A stretch of DNA of 64,000 nt from Fremontodendron californicum (lineage: Eukaryota > Streptophyta > Magnoliopsida > Malvales > Malvaceae). Of this stretch, positions 35,186-46,389 are shown one piece after another (the first letter of the stretch is position 1; every line of letters starts with the position of its first letter). The position numbers were made by a program, and so were the translations under genes. Location: NCBI GenBank assembly GCA_030761205.1, contig JAULJL010000015.1, forward strand, positions 10,731,501 to 10,795,500. The letters run 5' to 3'. The notes under the pieces were generated by a model, which worked only from the letters and a program-made list of their open reading frames with translations, did no database searches and was not told where the DNA came from.

Positions 35186-36637
35186 TGATACATCCAAAAG
35201 AGTGTATCTTTATTAAACCTTCCAATTAATATGATCAATTATAGTAAAGTAGCATGCAAGAGTCGAATCCACAGAGATTGGTTTTTAGTTTATAAATTAC
35301 TAGTTTAAAACTTAAATTCAAGAACAATAAAAGAAAATGGGGTTTTTGAAATAATTAAAAGTAAAGAAAACAAGATAAGTAAAAAGCAAATAAATAAGAG
35401 AAAATAAAATATAAGAGAAGTATGGTTAAGGTTTCATTCTCCACCACTAGACATCATTAAAAATCAATAATCAGATCTATCAACATCAATTAACTATTAA
35501 AATTATCAACCGTAGATAACAACAAGCTCTGTTGCCCCAATCTTTCCTTAATTTGTCGTTAAATAGAACAAACTCTCTATTTAATTTCTAACCACTAGAC
35601 AACCTAGAATAAGCTCTTTAGATTTAATGTAATGACAATTTTATGATGAGAAAGATAGGTTGATCTAGGCAACAAACACATAAGCTCGGATTGTTTAACC
35701 TATGTTATATTCCACTTTGCAATTAGCGAAAACTCTAACATAATCATTAACCACAAATTGCCACTTATGAATAGGAAATCAAGACAATTACACCGATCAA
35801 GACTCCTAAACTAGCAATAGACAATTATCAAAATCTATCTAGTTGATCACCCTAAATAAATCAAGACAACATCATGAACAATTTTTATGGAAGAACATAA
35901 TCAACTTTGATAGAAAACTAATAATAGATAAATCTAAAAATCAATTACAAAACATGTCTAGGGCTTTGAAATCACCCTTAACCAAAGAGAAGTTTAGCCT
36001 TGCTTGGGCATAGATAATATATACATAAAACTAAAAAAAAAAAATGGAGAAGAAGAATAATGATGATCTTTGAGTCTCCTCAAAAGATGTCTAGTTTGTG
36101 GCTCAAAAGATGGTATTTATAGAGTTTTAAAACCCTGAGAACAAGTCCTTGCCACACAAGTAAGCCTAGAGGCAGAAAAATCAAGTTTTTGTATTTTTTT
36201 CAAGGTTTTTCCCAATTTTTGGGCGCTGCGGCCCCGAGCATTATGTCTCCTATTTTTCTGCTGCATCATCTCGTACTTCTTTGGCTGATTTGGATGAACT
36301 ATCTTTGGAAAGATATTCAAGTCAGCTTCAAAAGTCAAGAAGGAAGTTTCTTCAAATAAGGACTTTAACATCATGTTTTCCTTACAACAAGCTCCAGTGG
36401 TCAAATCTGCCTTCTTGCTTTGCAACCAAAAATTGATCTTTTTGACTCTAAGTCTTCTTCCATTTTGTGATTATGATTTTATAAGCTCTTTACCATCATT
36501 ATTGACATCTTTTGACTTCATTCTTCTTATTGTACCTAAAATTCAAAAACATAATAAAAGTAAACAAAATAAAGATATAAGACATAACTAAAACTAAGAA
36601 TAGAAAATGTATAAAATGTGTATTTTATGACTTATCA
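35186..36637 (-). repeat. Gypsy 5' LTR (nested element)
   Basis: 1452 bp partner of 30641-32112, ending in the CACGT target duplication. Confidence 0.9.
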
Positions 36638-36754
36638 CACGTGGCAGAGTTTTAGTGGTTGGCGAGAGACAACACGTGGCAGGTTCTGGTTGGCTGGGGT
36701 GTGTAGATAGGTGATGTTTATCTCGGGTTTTACTAAGACAAGATAATGACCATA

Positions 36755-36862
36755 GATCTCTAAGCAGGGTTTCAGACAGAAACTAACACAGATCTCTAAG
36801 CAGGGTTTCAAATAGAAACTAACACAAATCCCTATGTAGGGTTTCAAATAGAAACTAAACCG
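36755..36862 (-). repeat. 36-bp tandem repeat in the copia leader
   Basis: Three units starting at 36755, 36791 and 36827, each with a GGGTTTCA(G/A)A(C/T)AGAAACTAA core, in the untranslated leader between primer site and gag. Confidence 0.85.
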
Positions 36863-36867
36863 AAAAA

Positions 36868-36878
36868 CTCTGATACCA
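36868..36878 (-). other. Copia primer binding site (initiator tRNA-Met)
   Basis: TGGTATCAGAG on the minus strand, immediately next to the 5' LTR; complementary to the 3' end of plant initiator tRNA-Met. Confidence 0.9.
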
Positions 36879-37105
36879 TGTTACAAGACAAAGAGTTCTT
36901 GTACTATTGAATTGTATAAAAGTCTATATAGGAGTATCCTATTTATACATGAAGGTTCTCACCAACTAAGGAAAGAATAACTACAGTAATAATTACAATA
37001 TCAGAATCGTAATCTGAATAATATCATAATCGTAATCTGAATCATAATCCCTAAGATTACATAATAACCTAATTACAGTTGACTGATATAATTAATACAT
37101 TAACA
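36879..37105 (-). repeat. Copia 5' LTR
   Basis: 227 bp, ending TG...CA, partner of 26876-27126. Confidence 0.9.
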
Positions 37106-37552
37106 TATATAAAAACAAAAATATGAAGAAAAAAAATTCAACCGACAAAAATATATATTTTTGTTCATTAAATTTCTAAATTATTATTTTAAATTAGTTT
37201 TTATTCATTATATTAAGAGTTCATCGGTAACTAAATTTCTTATCATTATATATATTGATAAACTTTGGTTTCAATATGATTTCAATCAGTTTGGGTCAGC
37301 TTAAAATAAATGGTCATATTTTTTTAACGTGGCAAATAAGAGTTCTTCAAGCCACTTTTTCAAGCAATTCATACAATTGGAGGTGATAATTATTCAAAAA
37401 AAATCTTTTTTTTTTCCTTTTTTTTTCTATAAATATTGCATATACATGTTCTAATTTTGGTTTTTCTATTAAGATATTGCTACCTTTTTTTTTTATTTAT
37501 CAAATTACTAACGTTTTCAAATTATATATCAAAATGCGCTCATTTAAAAATC

Positions 37553-37772
37553 AGTTGGGAAGTCGCCATATCATATGGCGACTTCCCAACTAAAATTTTT
37601 ATATTTTTTTAAAAATCTTGCTCGGAAATCGCCATATCATATGACGACTTCCGAGCATTAAATTTTGTAAATTTTAAATAATTGAACTTGGAAGTCGCCA
37701 TATGATATGGGGACTTCCAAGTGCAACTTGTATTTTTTTTTTATATAATGTTGGGAAGTCGCCATATGATAT
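37553..37772. repeat. Left array of palindromic modules
   Basis: Unit 1 (37553-37591) is a perfect 39-bp palindrome with one central base, core GAAGTCGCCATAT / ATATGGCGACTTC and outer arms AGTTGG / CCAACT. Unit 2 (37620-37656) has outer arms GCTCGG / CCGAGC and two core mismatches. Unit 3 (37686-37722) has ACTTGG / CCAAGT and one mismatch. Unit 4 (37750-37772) is a left half only. Units are 60-70 bp apart, separated by AT-rich DNA. Confidence 0.92.
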
Positions 37773-38284
37773 TTTTTATATCATTTTTTTTAATTTTTAA
37801 AGTTTAAAATTTGTAATTAAAGTTTATTTTTTATTTTTAAAAAATTAACATTATTAAAGTATTTTTGTAAAAAAAAATAATTTTTTAAAATTATTTTAAA
37901 AGCATAAATAATATTTTTTATAATATTTTTTTATTTATAATTAACTATTTAATTTTACATTGTTTAATTAATTCTAAATATATTTTTTATATTTTGATTA
38001 ATTAATTAATTATACATTCAAATATGTTACTGTTTTAAAACGGTAAAAAAAATTAACTTTGAAATTTAATTTTACAAAATTAAAATTTTAAATAATAAAT
38101 AACAAAATTTAAATAAAAAAATTAATAAATAATCATTTTAAATTTTAAAATAACGGTTAATTTTTACATTTAATGAAAGAAAAATACAAAAAGTACATGA
38201 TTATTATACAAAACGTACATTATTAAAAACATCTTCTAAAAATACATGATTATTATACAAAAAGTACGTTTATTCTAATTATTA

Positions 38285-40539
38285 ATGGAGGAGCTCCCGT
38301 ATCGCGTGGTGTTGAGCAACAAAGTCGAGCTCTCCTATTGCGTGCTGGTTGCACCCGTCGTTGAACCTTGTCAGTTGGACGTATTCGTTGTCGACCTCGA
38401 TCTCAACCTCGACCTCGTCCTTGACCTACAGCCATTGGTTCTGGTTCTATGTGATCCGCATGCTCACGCACATCAGCCGATGGAAACGCACTACTAGAGG
38501 GACCTACATGTTCTGCATCAAAAAATGGAAACCCACTGCTCGACGAGCTAGCACCCATAAGTGATGTAGTACCAAATGCTGACGTAGGGGTTCCAAACTG
38601 ATACATTGAAGTTAGATATGCCGAACTTGGACTTGGGGTGAGGAGCTGGTCATCTAACCTCGTCGTTGGCGGTTCTAGTCGGTAACACTCATCAACATCA
38701 AATCCGGGGTGACTGACAGAATGATGATGACTGGATGCTACGCCATGTTCTGGTTGAGGTTGAGGATGACTAAATGACATCCTTGTTGCGGTGAACTCCA
38801 CCGCATGTGATGGGCCGGTTGACGCGTCCCCCGACGTTGTCGGCTAGGTGTAGGAACTTCCATTTCTTGTGTAGGACGGACTGGATTTGAAGTCTGTCTA
38901 GGAAATGGCATACTCCTAACATCTTCAAACTCCGACGGTGGACAAACAAAAGGCCAACCTCATTTTTAAACCATCTTATGTAATCAACAGATGGGTTGAA
39001 ATTATTACAAACAATGAAAATACCTGTCGAAATTTGTTCAGAACGTTTATTCCACAAATGGATCCATTATCGATGCTTCGTCGGCCAAAATACTTCGTGG
39101 CGCCTACGCTTATCAATCTTGTGAACCTTGTCAAGGTTTGCTGGTGGTTGCGGAATTGGTTGTTGCATCCCAAAATGTTGCAACACCCTATCAGTAACGT
39201 GTCACTCTACATATATAAAATATATCAATACTGTGTTTGCTATCCATATATTGCAATTATTAGTTGTATCCGATGGAAGACATGCCATAATTTGATTTGA
39301 AGAATACGGCATCCACACAAACTGCGAATAATTATTACAAATTATTAGTTTCATATGGATTAAATAAAAAAAAATATCTGAATGTAACAATCGAAACATT
39401 TACCTTTTGATATGCTTCTTGATCTAGTCGTGATTTTATAGTTCGAAGGTAGAACTAAATATCGCTACAATCTTTAGGATGACTCCACCTATTAAAAAAC
39501 ATATAAAATCTTAATAGACTTAATAAAAATACAAGTTCGTACAAAATTAATAAAAATAGTCAAGATTATTACCTGCTTGCAAGGGGGTATACAGGCGGAA
39601 AATTCTCGCGCGGAGTAAGAAATGGCAGTCGATACCAAGCCCATGACTGCAGAAACAGTAAACATCCACCTATGTCATGGCAGTCGGGAACTGTAGCCTA
39701 GCACATATCTCTATACAAAATCGCCAAACACGCAGAACCCCAACTATAATTTGCTGCGTGCTCTAAATCACGAAGGAATGTAAGATACATTAAATGTACC
39801 CAACTGCTCGATTTGTCCGGCATTAGCATTCCTCTAATTAAACGTAAAATATATGCTCTATCAGCATATTTTACCTCTTCTTCGCTTACGTGTTCGGGGA
39901 GATTTTGCAATGACTGCAGCCACGTTTTTGTCACCATTGAGCCCTTCAAACACTCTTCTGGAGGTACAACGCCCAATAAATTTTGGCACTCTTCATTCCA
40001 ATCTAGAAGACTTGCGCCTATAACTGGCATTCCATCCACTGGTAGTCCAAGTTGGAGTGCAACATCTTCTAAAGTGATTGTGCATTCACCACACGACAAA
40101 TGAAAAGTGTGCGTCTCGGGTCTACACCGTTCAACCAACGCGCTAATTAAGTCCGACAGAAGCATACATTGTCGAATTTGACTTGCATAATAAAATTTGG
40201 CACTCTTTAAGTGGTCGATAATAGATGGATGCGGATCTTCGAAAAAACAATTCCTCGATTGTAAGACGCAAACATGGTCCTGTTCATATTTAATTAAATT
40301 AAATAATTATAAAATCATAAAAAATTTAATAATGCAATCTCTTTGAAATATAATTAATTATAAAACTATTATTATAAATATCCAGTTTATAATTTTATAA
40401 AAATTAATAATAAAATTAATTCAAAATTAATAATGATAAATTATAAAAAATTATAAAAAATATGATAAAAAATTACTAACCTCTTCATATATAACCGCGG
40501 ATATGTGCTTATCTTGCAACCTCAATAAGATGAAACCAT
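38285..40539 (-). pseudogene. Plant mobile domain (PMD) protein gene, broken, copy 2
   Basis: Exon 1 about 40481-40539 (ATGGTTTCATC..., one reading-frame slip relative to copy 1), exon 2 39573-40279 (707 nt), exon 3 39404-39488 (85 nt), exon 4 from 39321 down to about 38285; exons 2 and 3 are the same length as in copy 1. Conserved PMD blocks: DPHPSIIDHLK, VERCRPETHTFHLSCGECTI, LEDVALQLGLPVDGMPVIGA, QSWAWYRLPFLTPRE, DRVLQHFGMQQPIPQPPANL, KVHKIDKRRRHEVF and DYIRWFKNEVG. A low-complexity tail follows (38403-38801: Ser/His/Pro-rich, ending GQGRGRG). Stops: CAG to TAG after RDMC (at 39696-39698), one in exon 3, and two in exon 4. More of the 3' side survives here than in copy 1. Confidence 0.8.
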
Positions 40540-40641
40540 TTGAATTCGTACACTAAGAGAAAATTTTAGAGAGAGAGTAGTAAATTTTAGAGAGAGAAAG
40601 TAGTAAACAAAATTTGTGTGAAAAATATGAAGGGAATGGGG

Positions 40642-40649
40642 TATTTATA
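40642..40649 (-). promoter_or_regulatory. TATA box of PMD copy 2
   Basis: TATAAATACCCC on the minus strand, 103 bp upstream of the ATG, preceded by TTGACCGTTTGACCGTTGCC. Same spacing and motif order as in copy 1. Confidence 0.65.
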
Positions 40650-40833
40650 GGGGGTGGGCAACGGTCAAACGGTCAATTGAAAATTGCACAATTCAAAAAA
40701 AAAAAAAATTTATCCGTTTTATAACGGTTAAAAATTTAATTTAATTTTTTTCTTACCATTGTAAACGTTTAAAATTTAAAATTTTAAACAAAACTAGTCG
40801 CCAAATTTAAAATTTTTAAAAATATTTACAAAA

Positions 40834-40945
40834 TATAGGTCAGAAGTAGCCATATCATATGGCGACTTCTGACCTATAAAAATCATTTTTTTTTTATTTT
40901 TAAATTAGCTCGAAAGTCGCCATATGATATGGCGACTTCCCAACT
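40834..40945. repeat. Right array of palindromic modules
   Basis: Unit 5 (40834-40878) is a 45-bp palindrome with arms TATAGGTCAGAAG / CTTCTGACCTATA and one mismatch. Unit 6 (40907-40945) has the core plus an inner arm AGCTCGA, as in unit 2, and an outer arm CCCAACT, as in unit 1. Confidence 0.9.
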
Positions 40946-41048
40946 GATTTTTAAATGAGCACATTTTGGTATATAATTTGAAAACATTGGTAATTTGATA
41001 ACAATTTTTTTTTTAGCAATATCTTAATAAAAAAAAGCCTCTAATTTT

Positions 41049-41501
41049 TACTTTTTTATATTTATTGGTTTTAAAATTAAAAGCAGTATTTGAGTTTGCT
41101 AAATCAATCTCTCTAATTGATTTGCAATTTTGTCTGTCCTTCAATTTATAGAATATCTTTGTACTTGTATGTTTAGGATTAGTTATACTTTTTAATTTAT
41201 TTCGATAAAAACTCTAATTTTATAATTACAATTTTATTTTACTATGAGATTTTTTCAATTTCATGTAAATTGAGTTTTTATAGTATTAAATGATGCAATT
41301 AAAGACTTATTTATAATTATAATTTAAGAATATATTAATAACACATACTAAAAATATATATTCATGTGTGCGAGGCATCTAATAATATATTAATATTATA
41401 TAAAAGCATATTTATATCAGCTTTTTAATTCAACTTGTAAAGTTTAAAAACTCTACGATAATATATATATATAAAAAAAACATACTCATAATAATTTCTA
41501 T

Positions 41502-41532
<31 letters not shown>

Positions 41533-41762
41533 ACATAATTTATTTGATTTTGATATATAATCCTTGAGATCTTGGTAAATATTAATTAGATGCGATATCT
41601 ATTTTTACTTATCTAATTTTATATATTCAACTTGCTTGATTAGGAATCTTTTATTTTTAACAGTATTTGGTTGGGAATCTTTTTATCTAAAAAATAACAA
41701 GTCTCACCGCGAGACATTATTACTCGTTAAGTGTGACATTGAAAAAAGAGGAAAAGCCGACT
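41049..41762. other. AT-rich intergenic DNA, no gene seen
   Basis: TA microsatellite at 41497-41528; otherwise featureless. Confidence 0.6.
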
Positions 41763-42800
41763 TAATTCCTCTTGAAATAAAATGAGGATTTGAAAATGAC
41801 CTCGAAAAAGACATGGAGTCGCCACCAATATTTTTTTAGCTAGGTGTGATCGGACACCTATTAAAACCGATTTTTTAAAATATTTTAAAATTAATTAAAA
41901 TATTTTAAAAACTAATTTCAAGTCTGCGTTATAAACCAGAGAAAATCGAAGAATCGGGTTCGGGACTCGGTTACGTGGGGGGAAGGATTAGCACCCCCAC
42001 AATGCCCGTATAAAACGATACCTTATTAATCATGTGTTATCTCAAGTCTCGGTAAAAAAGGTCGGTTTTTAATTTAGTATTTCAAGTTAATTCCCAATTT
42101 AAAGAAAAATAATTTCATTTTTAATTGAAAATGATCCAAAATTTATTAATTCAAAATCTTTCTATATTCCCCAACAAACGTGGCAAAATATAAAAATATT
42201 TATCAGTTTGAAAAACTTTCCGAATCATTCTCGTTTTAAAGAAGATATTCCGTTATTAATGATAATTGATTATATCCTCTCCAGCAAACCCGACAGAGAA
42301 CTCATGAATTATTTTAATTCGAAAATATCTTTATTTTATTGAAAATCAATGTCTTATTTTAAAACATATTTTTAAAAAATATGAATATGAAAATGTGTGA
42401 CATAATAAAGATGACATGAAATAATCTAAATGAAATGATATAACCTAAGTGTCATATTATATTTTAGATGAAATGAATATAACCTAAGTGACATAACATA
42501 TTATAAATGAAATGCAATATCCTAAATATCATGATAAGTTCTAAATGAGATGAAATGATTTAAATGACATGGCAAATTTAAATGATATGACATATTCTAA
42601 AAAATATAATCTAAATAACATGGAATATAATCTAAATGACATGAAACATAAAATAATACTATCATATAATATGCATGAAAATAAAAATAAAAATAATAAT
42701 GCATGAGCATAGTATATGCTAAATAATGTGACAAAAATAAATAATTAAATAAAAAGCATAGGATATCATGAAATACTCAAAACTATATAATAAACAATAT
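41763..42800 (-). repeat. Tat 3' LTR fragment
   Basis: Includes ATGGAGTCGCCACCAAT (41814-41830), GGATTAGCACCCCCAC and a stretch of short imperfect repeats of the type AATCTAAATGACATGAAAT. It lacks the TGTAGACACC end, being cut at about 42800. Confidence 0.7.
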
Positions 42801-43744
42801 AACATCTTAGACCTCTCTTTTTTTCAAACCATCTGAAATTTCTCTTGAACGAGCAATTTACTTGGGTAATCCCTCGGCTTCTGTAGTTACGTCAGATTGA
42901 GTTGTTCCCCTTTTCTCTGTTTTTCAAATATTTTCTCCTTCTTTATACGGAGCATTGATTCGAACTTTAATCAGTACTTGAGCCGCCCTTTGCGGGTTTT
43001 CAACTCAAGTTTCCTCCATTCGGTATTAAGTCGCCCTTTGTGAGTTTTCGGCTTAAACCTCTCCTTTTACATTCCTTTTTCCTTTTTCATTTTTGTTTTT
43101 TTGTTTTCTCTTTTCTCTTTTTTTCTTGTATTCTACCATGCATCTGAGAATTCTAAATGCTTCCAAGGTAAAAATGTCAATTGAAAAGATGGAATAAATT
43201 CTGAGAACAACCTTTCAAATTAAATATTCATGCTTGATCAAAATGGACTTTCTAAAGCACGTAATGTAGGCCAAGGTTCGTGTTTAGAAAGAAAGGATAA
43301 AATAGGCCCAAAATGTATTTAAGGGTGATTGGATCAAGGATCATTTCATAAAGAGGGTTCATTCTTGAAGCATTTGTCCCTTTTTTGGATTTTCTTTTCT
43401 CTTTTTTCTTTTTTGCTGGCTTTCATTTGCCGTTCTTTGATTTCATATTTTTCAATGGCTCTCTTTTTTGCCATGACTTTTTGATTATTTTTCCTCGTAT
43501 TTGCCTTCCCATGTAGAAGGTGATCCTTGATCAAGTTCAAAGAAATAAATAATTCCTAAGGTTCAAATGGGTGACTAGGGAAAATTTCTTCTTAGTAAAA
43601 GAAATATGAAAGATGGTCATTCATCATATCAAGCATGAATATTCTCTTTGAAAAGCAATTCTCAGGGGAGATAGATATATAGAATTTCCATTTCTACACT
43701 TGGAATCATTCGAATTCCCATGTGCATAGCATCACACTTTTTTT
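42801..43744 (-). other. Non-coding 3' interior of the Tat element
   Basis: Contains two GTCGCCCTTTG/GCCGCCCTTTG-type blocks near 42990 and 43031, usual in the untranslated part of such elements. No open gene. Confidence 0.5.
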
Positions 43745-46375
43745 TCAAGCATAATACTTCTTCAGTTCATCAGCATTCACGGGTTGTCTAAAATCATCCC
43801 TGTCCATTCGAGTTAGAATCAATGCTCCTCCAAAAAAAGCTCTTTTTACTACATAGGGTCCTTCCCAATTTGAAGCCCATTTTCCTCGCGGATCCTTCAC
43901 TATAGGGAGAATTCTCCTCAGTACCAACTCCCCCTCTCAGAATTGTCTGGGACGAACCTTCTTGTTGTGGGCTCAAATCATCATTTTCTGGTACAACTGC
44001 CCATGACAAATTGCCTTCAATCTTTTCTCCTCGATGAGATTCAGTTGTTTATAACGAGCTCTAACTCATTCTGCCTCTTCTAGGCCAACCTCCATCAAAA
44101 ACCGAAGTGAAGGAATCTCAACTTCAATATGTAGCACTGCTTTCATACCATATACCAAAGAAATCGGTGTTGCCCCTGTAGATGTGCGAACTGAAGTGCA
44201 ATATGCGTGAAGAGAAAAAGGCAAAATCTCATGTCAATCCTTGTACACATCAGTCATCTTCTCCAAAATCTTCTTGATATTTTTGTTGGCTGCTTCTACT
44301 GCCCCATTCATCTTTGGTCGGTAAGGCGCCGAATTATGATGTGTGATCTTGAACCGAGTACAGATTTCCCTCATCATCCTATTCAAATTGAGAGCATTAT
44401 CTGAAATAATTCTTGCTGGCAATCCATATCGGCATATGATTTCCTTCTTAACAAATATGCATTCCACCGACTTTGTTACATTCGTATAGGAAGCATCTTC
44501 TATCCACTTTGTGAAATAATCTATGGCCACCAAGATGAAACGATGTCCATTTGAAGCTTTCGGGGTAATAGGCCCAATCATATCCATTCCCCACATTGAA
44601 AATAGCCATGGCGAAGTCATGACATGCAATAGCGATGGCTGCACATGGATCTTATCTGCACATATCTGGCATTTATGGCATTTTCGGGAATAACTGATAC
44701 AATCTCCTTCTATTGTCAGCTAATAATACCCTGCCCTCATAATCTGCTTAGCAAGCATGTGACCATTAGGATGAGTGCCACATATCCTTTCATGGACCTC
44801 TTCTATAATTCTCCGAGCTTCGACAGATCCAATACATCTCAATAAGACTTGATCTTCCCGTTTCTTGTAGAGAATCTCACTGTCTAGAACAAAACCCATT
44901 GCTAGCCTTCTCAGAGTCCTTTTGTCATTTTCTATTGCTTGCTCTAGATACTGTTGACTCTTGATGTACTACAAGATGTCGTTATACCAAGGGAGGCCAT
45001 CTACTTCTTCTTCAATACTCAGACAGTGGGCAGGAGACTCATATATACTCATCTTTATTGGCACAACTTCAGCCCCTTCATTCACTTTAAACATTGATGA
45101 CAAAGAAGCCAGAGCATCCGCCATTCAGTTTTTTTCTCGAGGAAGTAATTGAAACTCACTTCTTCAAACTCCTCCAATAAACTCAGTATGAGTTCTCGGT
45201 ATTGGATTAACTTTGTATCGTGGGTCTCCCATTCTCCCCGTAGCTGGTATATGAGCTGAATCTTCGAAAACTTTCAATATTTTGATTTTTCTGTCCACTG
45301 CAGCATGAAGGCCCATAGTACACGCTTCATACTCGGCAGTATTGTTTGTACAATCAAAACCCAATCTAGCAGTGAAAGGATAATAATCTTTTTCTGGGGA
45401 TATGAGCACTGCACCGATTCCGTGCCCTATGGCATTAGATGCGCCATCAAAGTACATTTTTCATACTTTCTTCCTCATGGGAACCTCATCTGCTTGCGAA
45501 ACATACATCAAATCTTCATCCGGGAAGTCAAAGTTCAACGGTTCATAATCTTTCACTACGCGACTTGCTAAAAATTCTGCCACTGCACTGCCCTTGATGG
45601 CTTTTTGACTTACATATACAATATCGTATTCTGACAATAAAACCTGCCATCTTGCTGTTCTCACTGATAAAGAAGGTGCTTCCAACATGTACTTGATTGG
45701 ATCTAGCTTGGCAATCAACCACGTTGTGTGGTACAACATGTATTGTCGGAGTCTTCGAGCAGTCCAAGCTAAGGCACAACACAGCTTTTCTATCGACGAA
45801 TATTTCAGCTCATAATCTGTGAATTTTTTGCTGAGATAGTAAACCGCCTGTTCTTTCTTTCCAGTCTCATCAAGCTGCCCCAAAACACAACCCATGGATC
45901 TCTCAAATACTGATAGATTGGTTATCTGAGAAATAAACCGAGCAATGTAATTCAATCTCCCTAGGAAGCCTCTTACTTCTTTTTGAGTACGTGGTGGTGG
46001 CAAATTCTGAATGGCCTTCACTTTATCCGGATCAATCTCAATTCCCCTTTTGCTGACAACAAAACCCAACAATTTTCCCGAGGTGACTCCAAAAGTGCAT
46101 TTTGCCAGATTTAGCTTGACTCGAAACTTTCTTAGTCGTTCGAAGAGCTTCTTAAGATTTGCAATATGCTCCTCTTCTCTTTGTGACTTTGCAATCATAT
46201 CAGCAACATTGACCTCAATTCCCTTATGCATCATATCATGAAACAAGGTCACCATGACTCTCTGATATGTTGCCCCAGCATTCTTCAACCCAAACGGCAT
46301 TACTTTGTAGCAGAATGTTCCCTACATTGTAACAAATATGGTTTTCTCCATATCATCCGGTGCCATCTTAACAAA
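43745..46375 (-). pseudogene. Tat pol remnant: RT, RNase H, integrase
   Basis: RT starts inside the domain (MAPDDMEKTIFVTM, stop, GTFCYKVMPFGLKNAGATYQ) and continues 45461-46300. The catalytic YVDD is replaced by NVAD (46199-46210). An internal deletion joins GRLNYIARFISQITN to RSMGCVLGQLDETGKKEQ. A second RNase H domain lies at 45164-45457 (MYFDGASNAIGHGIGAVLIS, NNTAEYEAC). Integrase spans about 44234-44720: zinc-region CHKCQICADKIHV, then WGMDMIGPI, RIISDNALN and NGAVEAANKN, so the D, D and E residues survive. The post-integrase piece 43745-44009 has LRRILPIVKDPRGKWASNWE. Frame breaks separate the domains. Confidence 0.88.
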
Positions 46376-46389
46376 TATGTTCTAAATGA

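Larger units (their letters stand above)
30641..36637 (-). mobile_element. Nested Ty3/gypsy element, Athila-type deletion derivative
   Basis: LTRs 30641-32112 and 35186-36637 begin TGATAAGTCATAAAATAC and end GG(A/G)TG(T/C)ATCA on the minus strand. A perfect 5-bp duplication, CACGT, flanks the element (30636-30640 and 36638-36642). The polypurine tract GCTAAGTGTGGGGGTATT and a tRNA-Asp-type primer site are the signature of Athila/Tat elements. The 3.07-kb interior has only part of gag and no reverse transcriptase, integrase or RNase H, so it would depend on proteins from another element. Confidence 0.93.
26876..37105 (-). mobile_element. Ty1/copia retrotransposon, full-length but dead, with nested gypsy insertion
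   Basis: Two LTRs (26876-27126 and 36879-37105) begin TGTTAATGTATTAA and end TTGTAACA in the element's sense (minus strand) and are flanked by TATAT on both sides (26871-26875, 37106-37110). A primer binding site and polypurine tract sit directly inside the LTRs. The gene order is the copia order gag, protease, integrase, reverse transcriptase, RNase H. The coding region is full of stops and shifts, and most of gag is missing. A second retrotransposon lies between the leader and the gag remnant. Confidence 0.93.
37459..41039 (-). mobile_element. PMD-bearing Mutator-type TIR element, copy 2
   Basis: Both termini begin GG (C) T-run then ATTAAGATATTGCTA and stay inverted-repeat for about 130 bp (TATCAAATTAC, GTTTTCAAATTATATA, GCTCATTTAAAAATCAG, then a palindromic module). 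The 9-mer TCTAATTTT flanks it exactly on both sides (37450-37458 and 41040-41048), as expected for Mutator-like transposition. The 3,581-bp body carries one recognisable gene, a PMD protein on the minus strand, and no transposase. Subterminal regions hold six CATAT(C/G)ATATG palindromes. Movement was presumably driven in trans. Confidence 0.88.
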
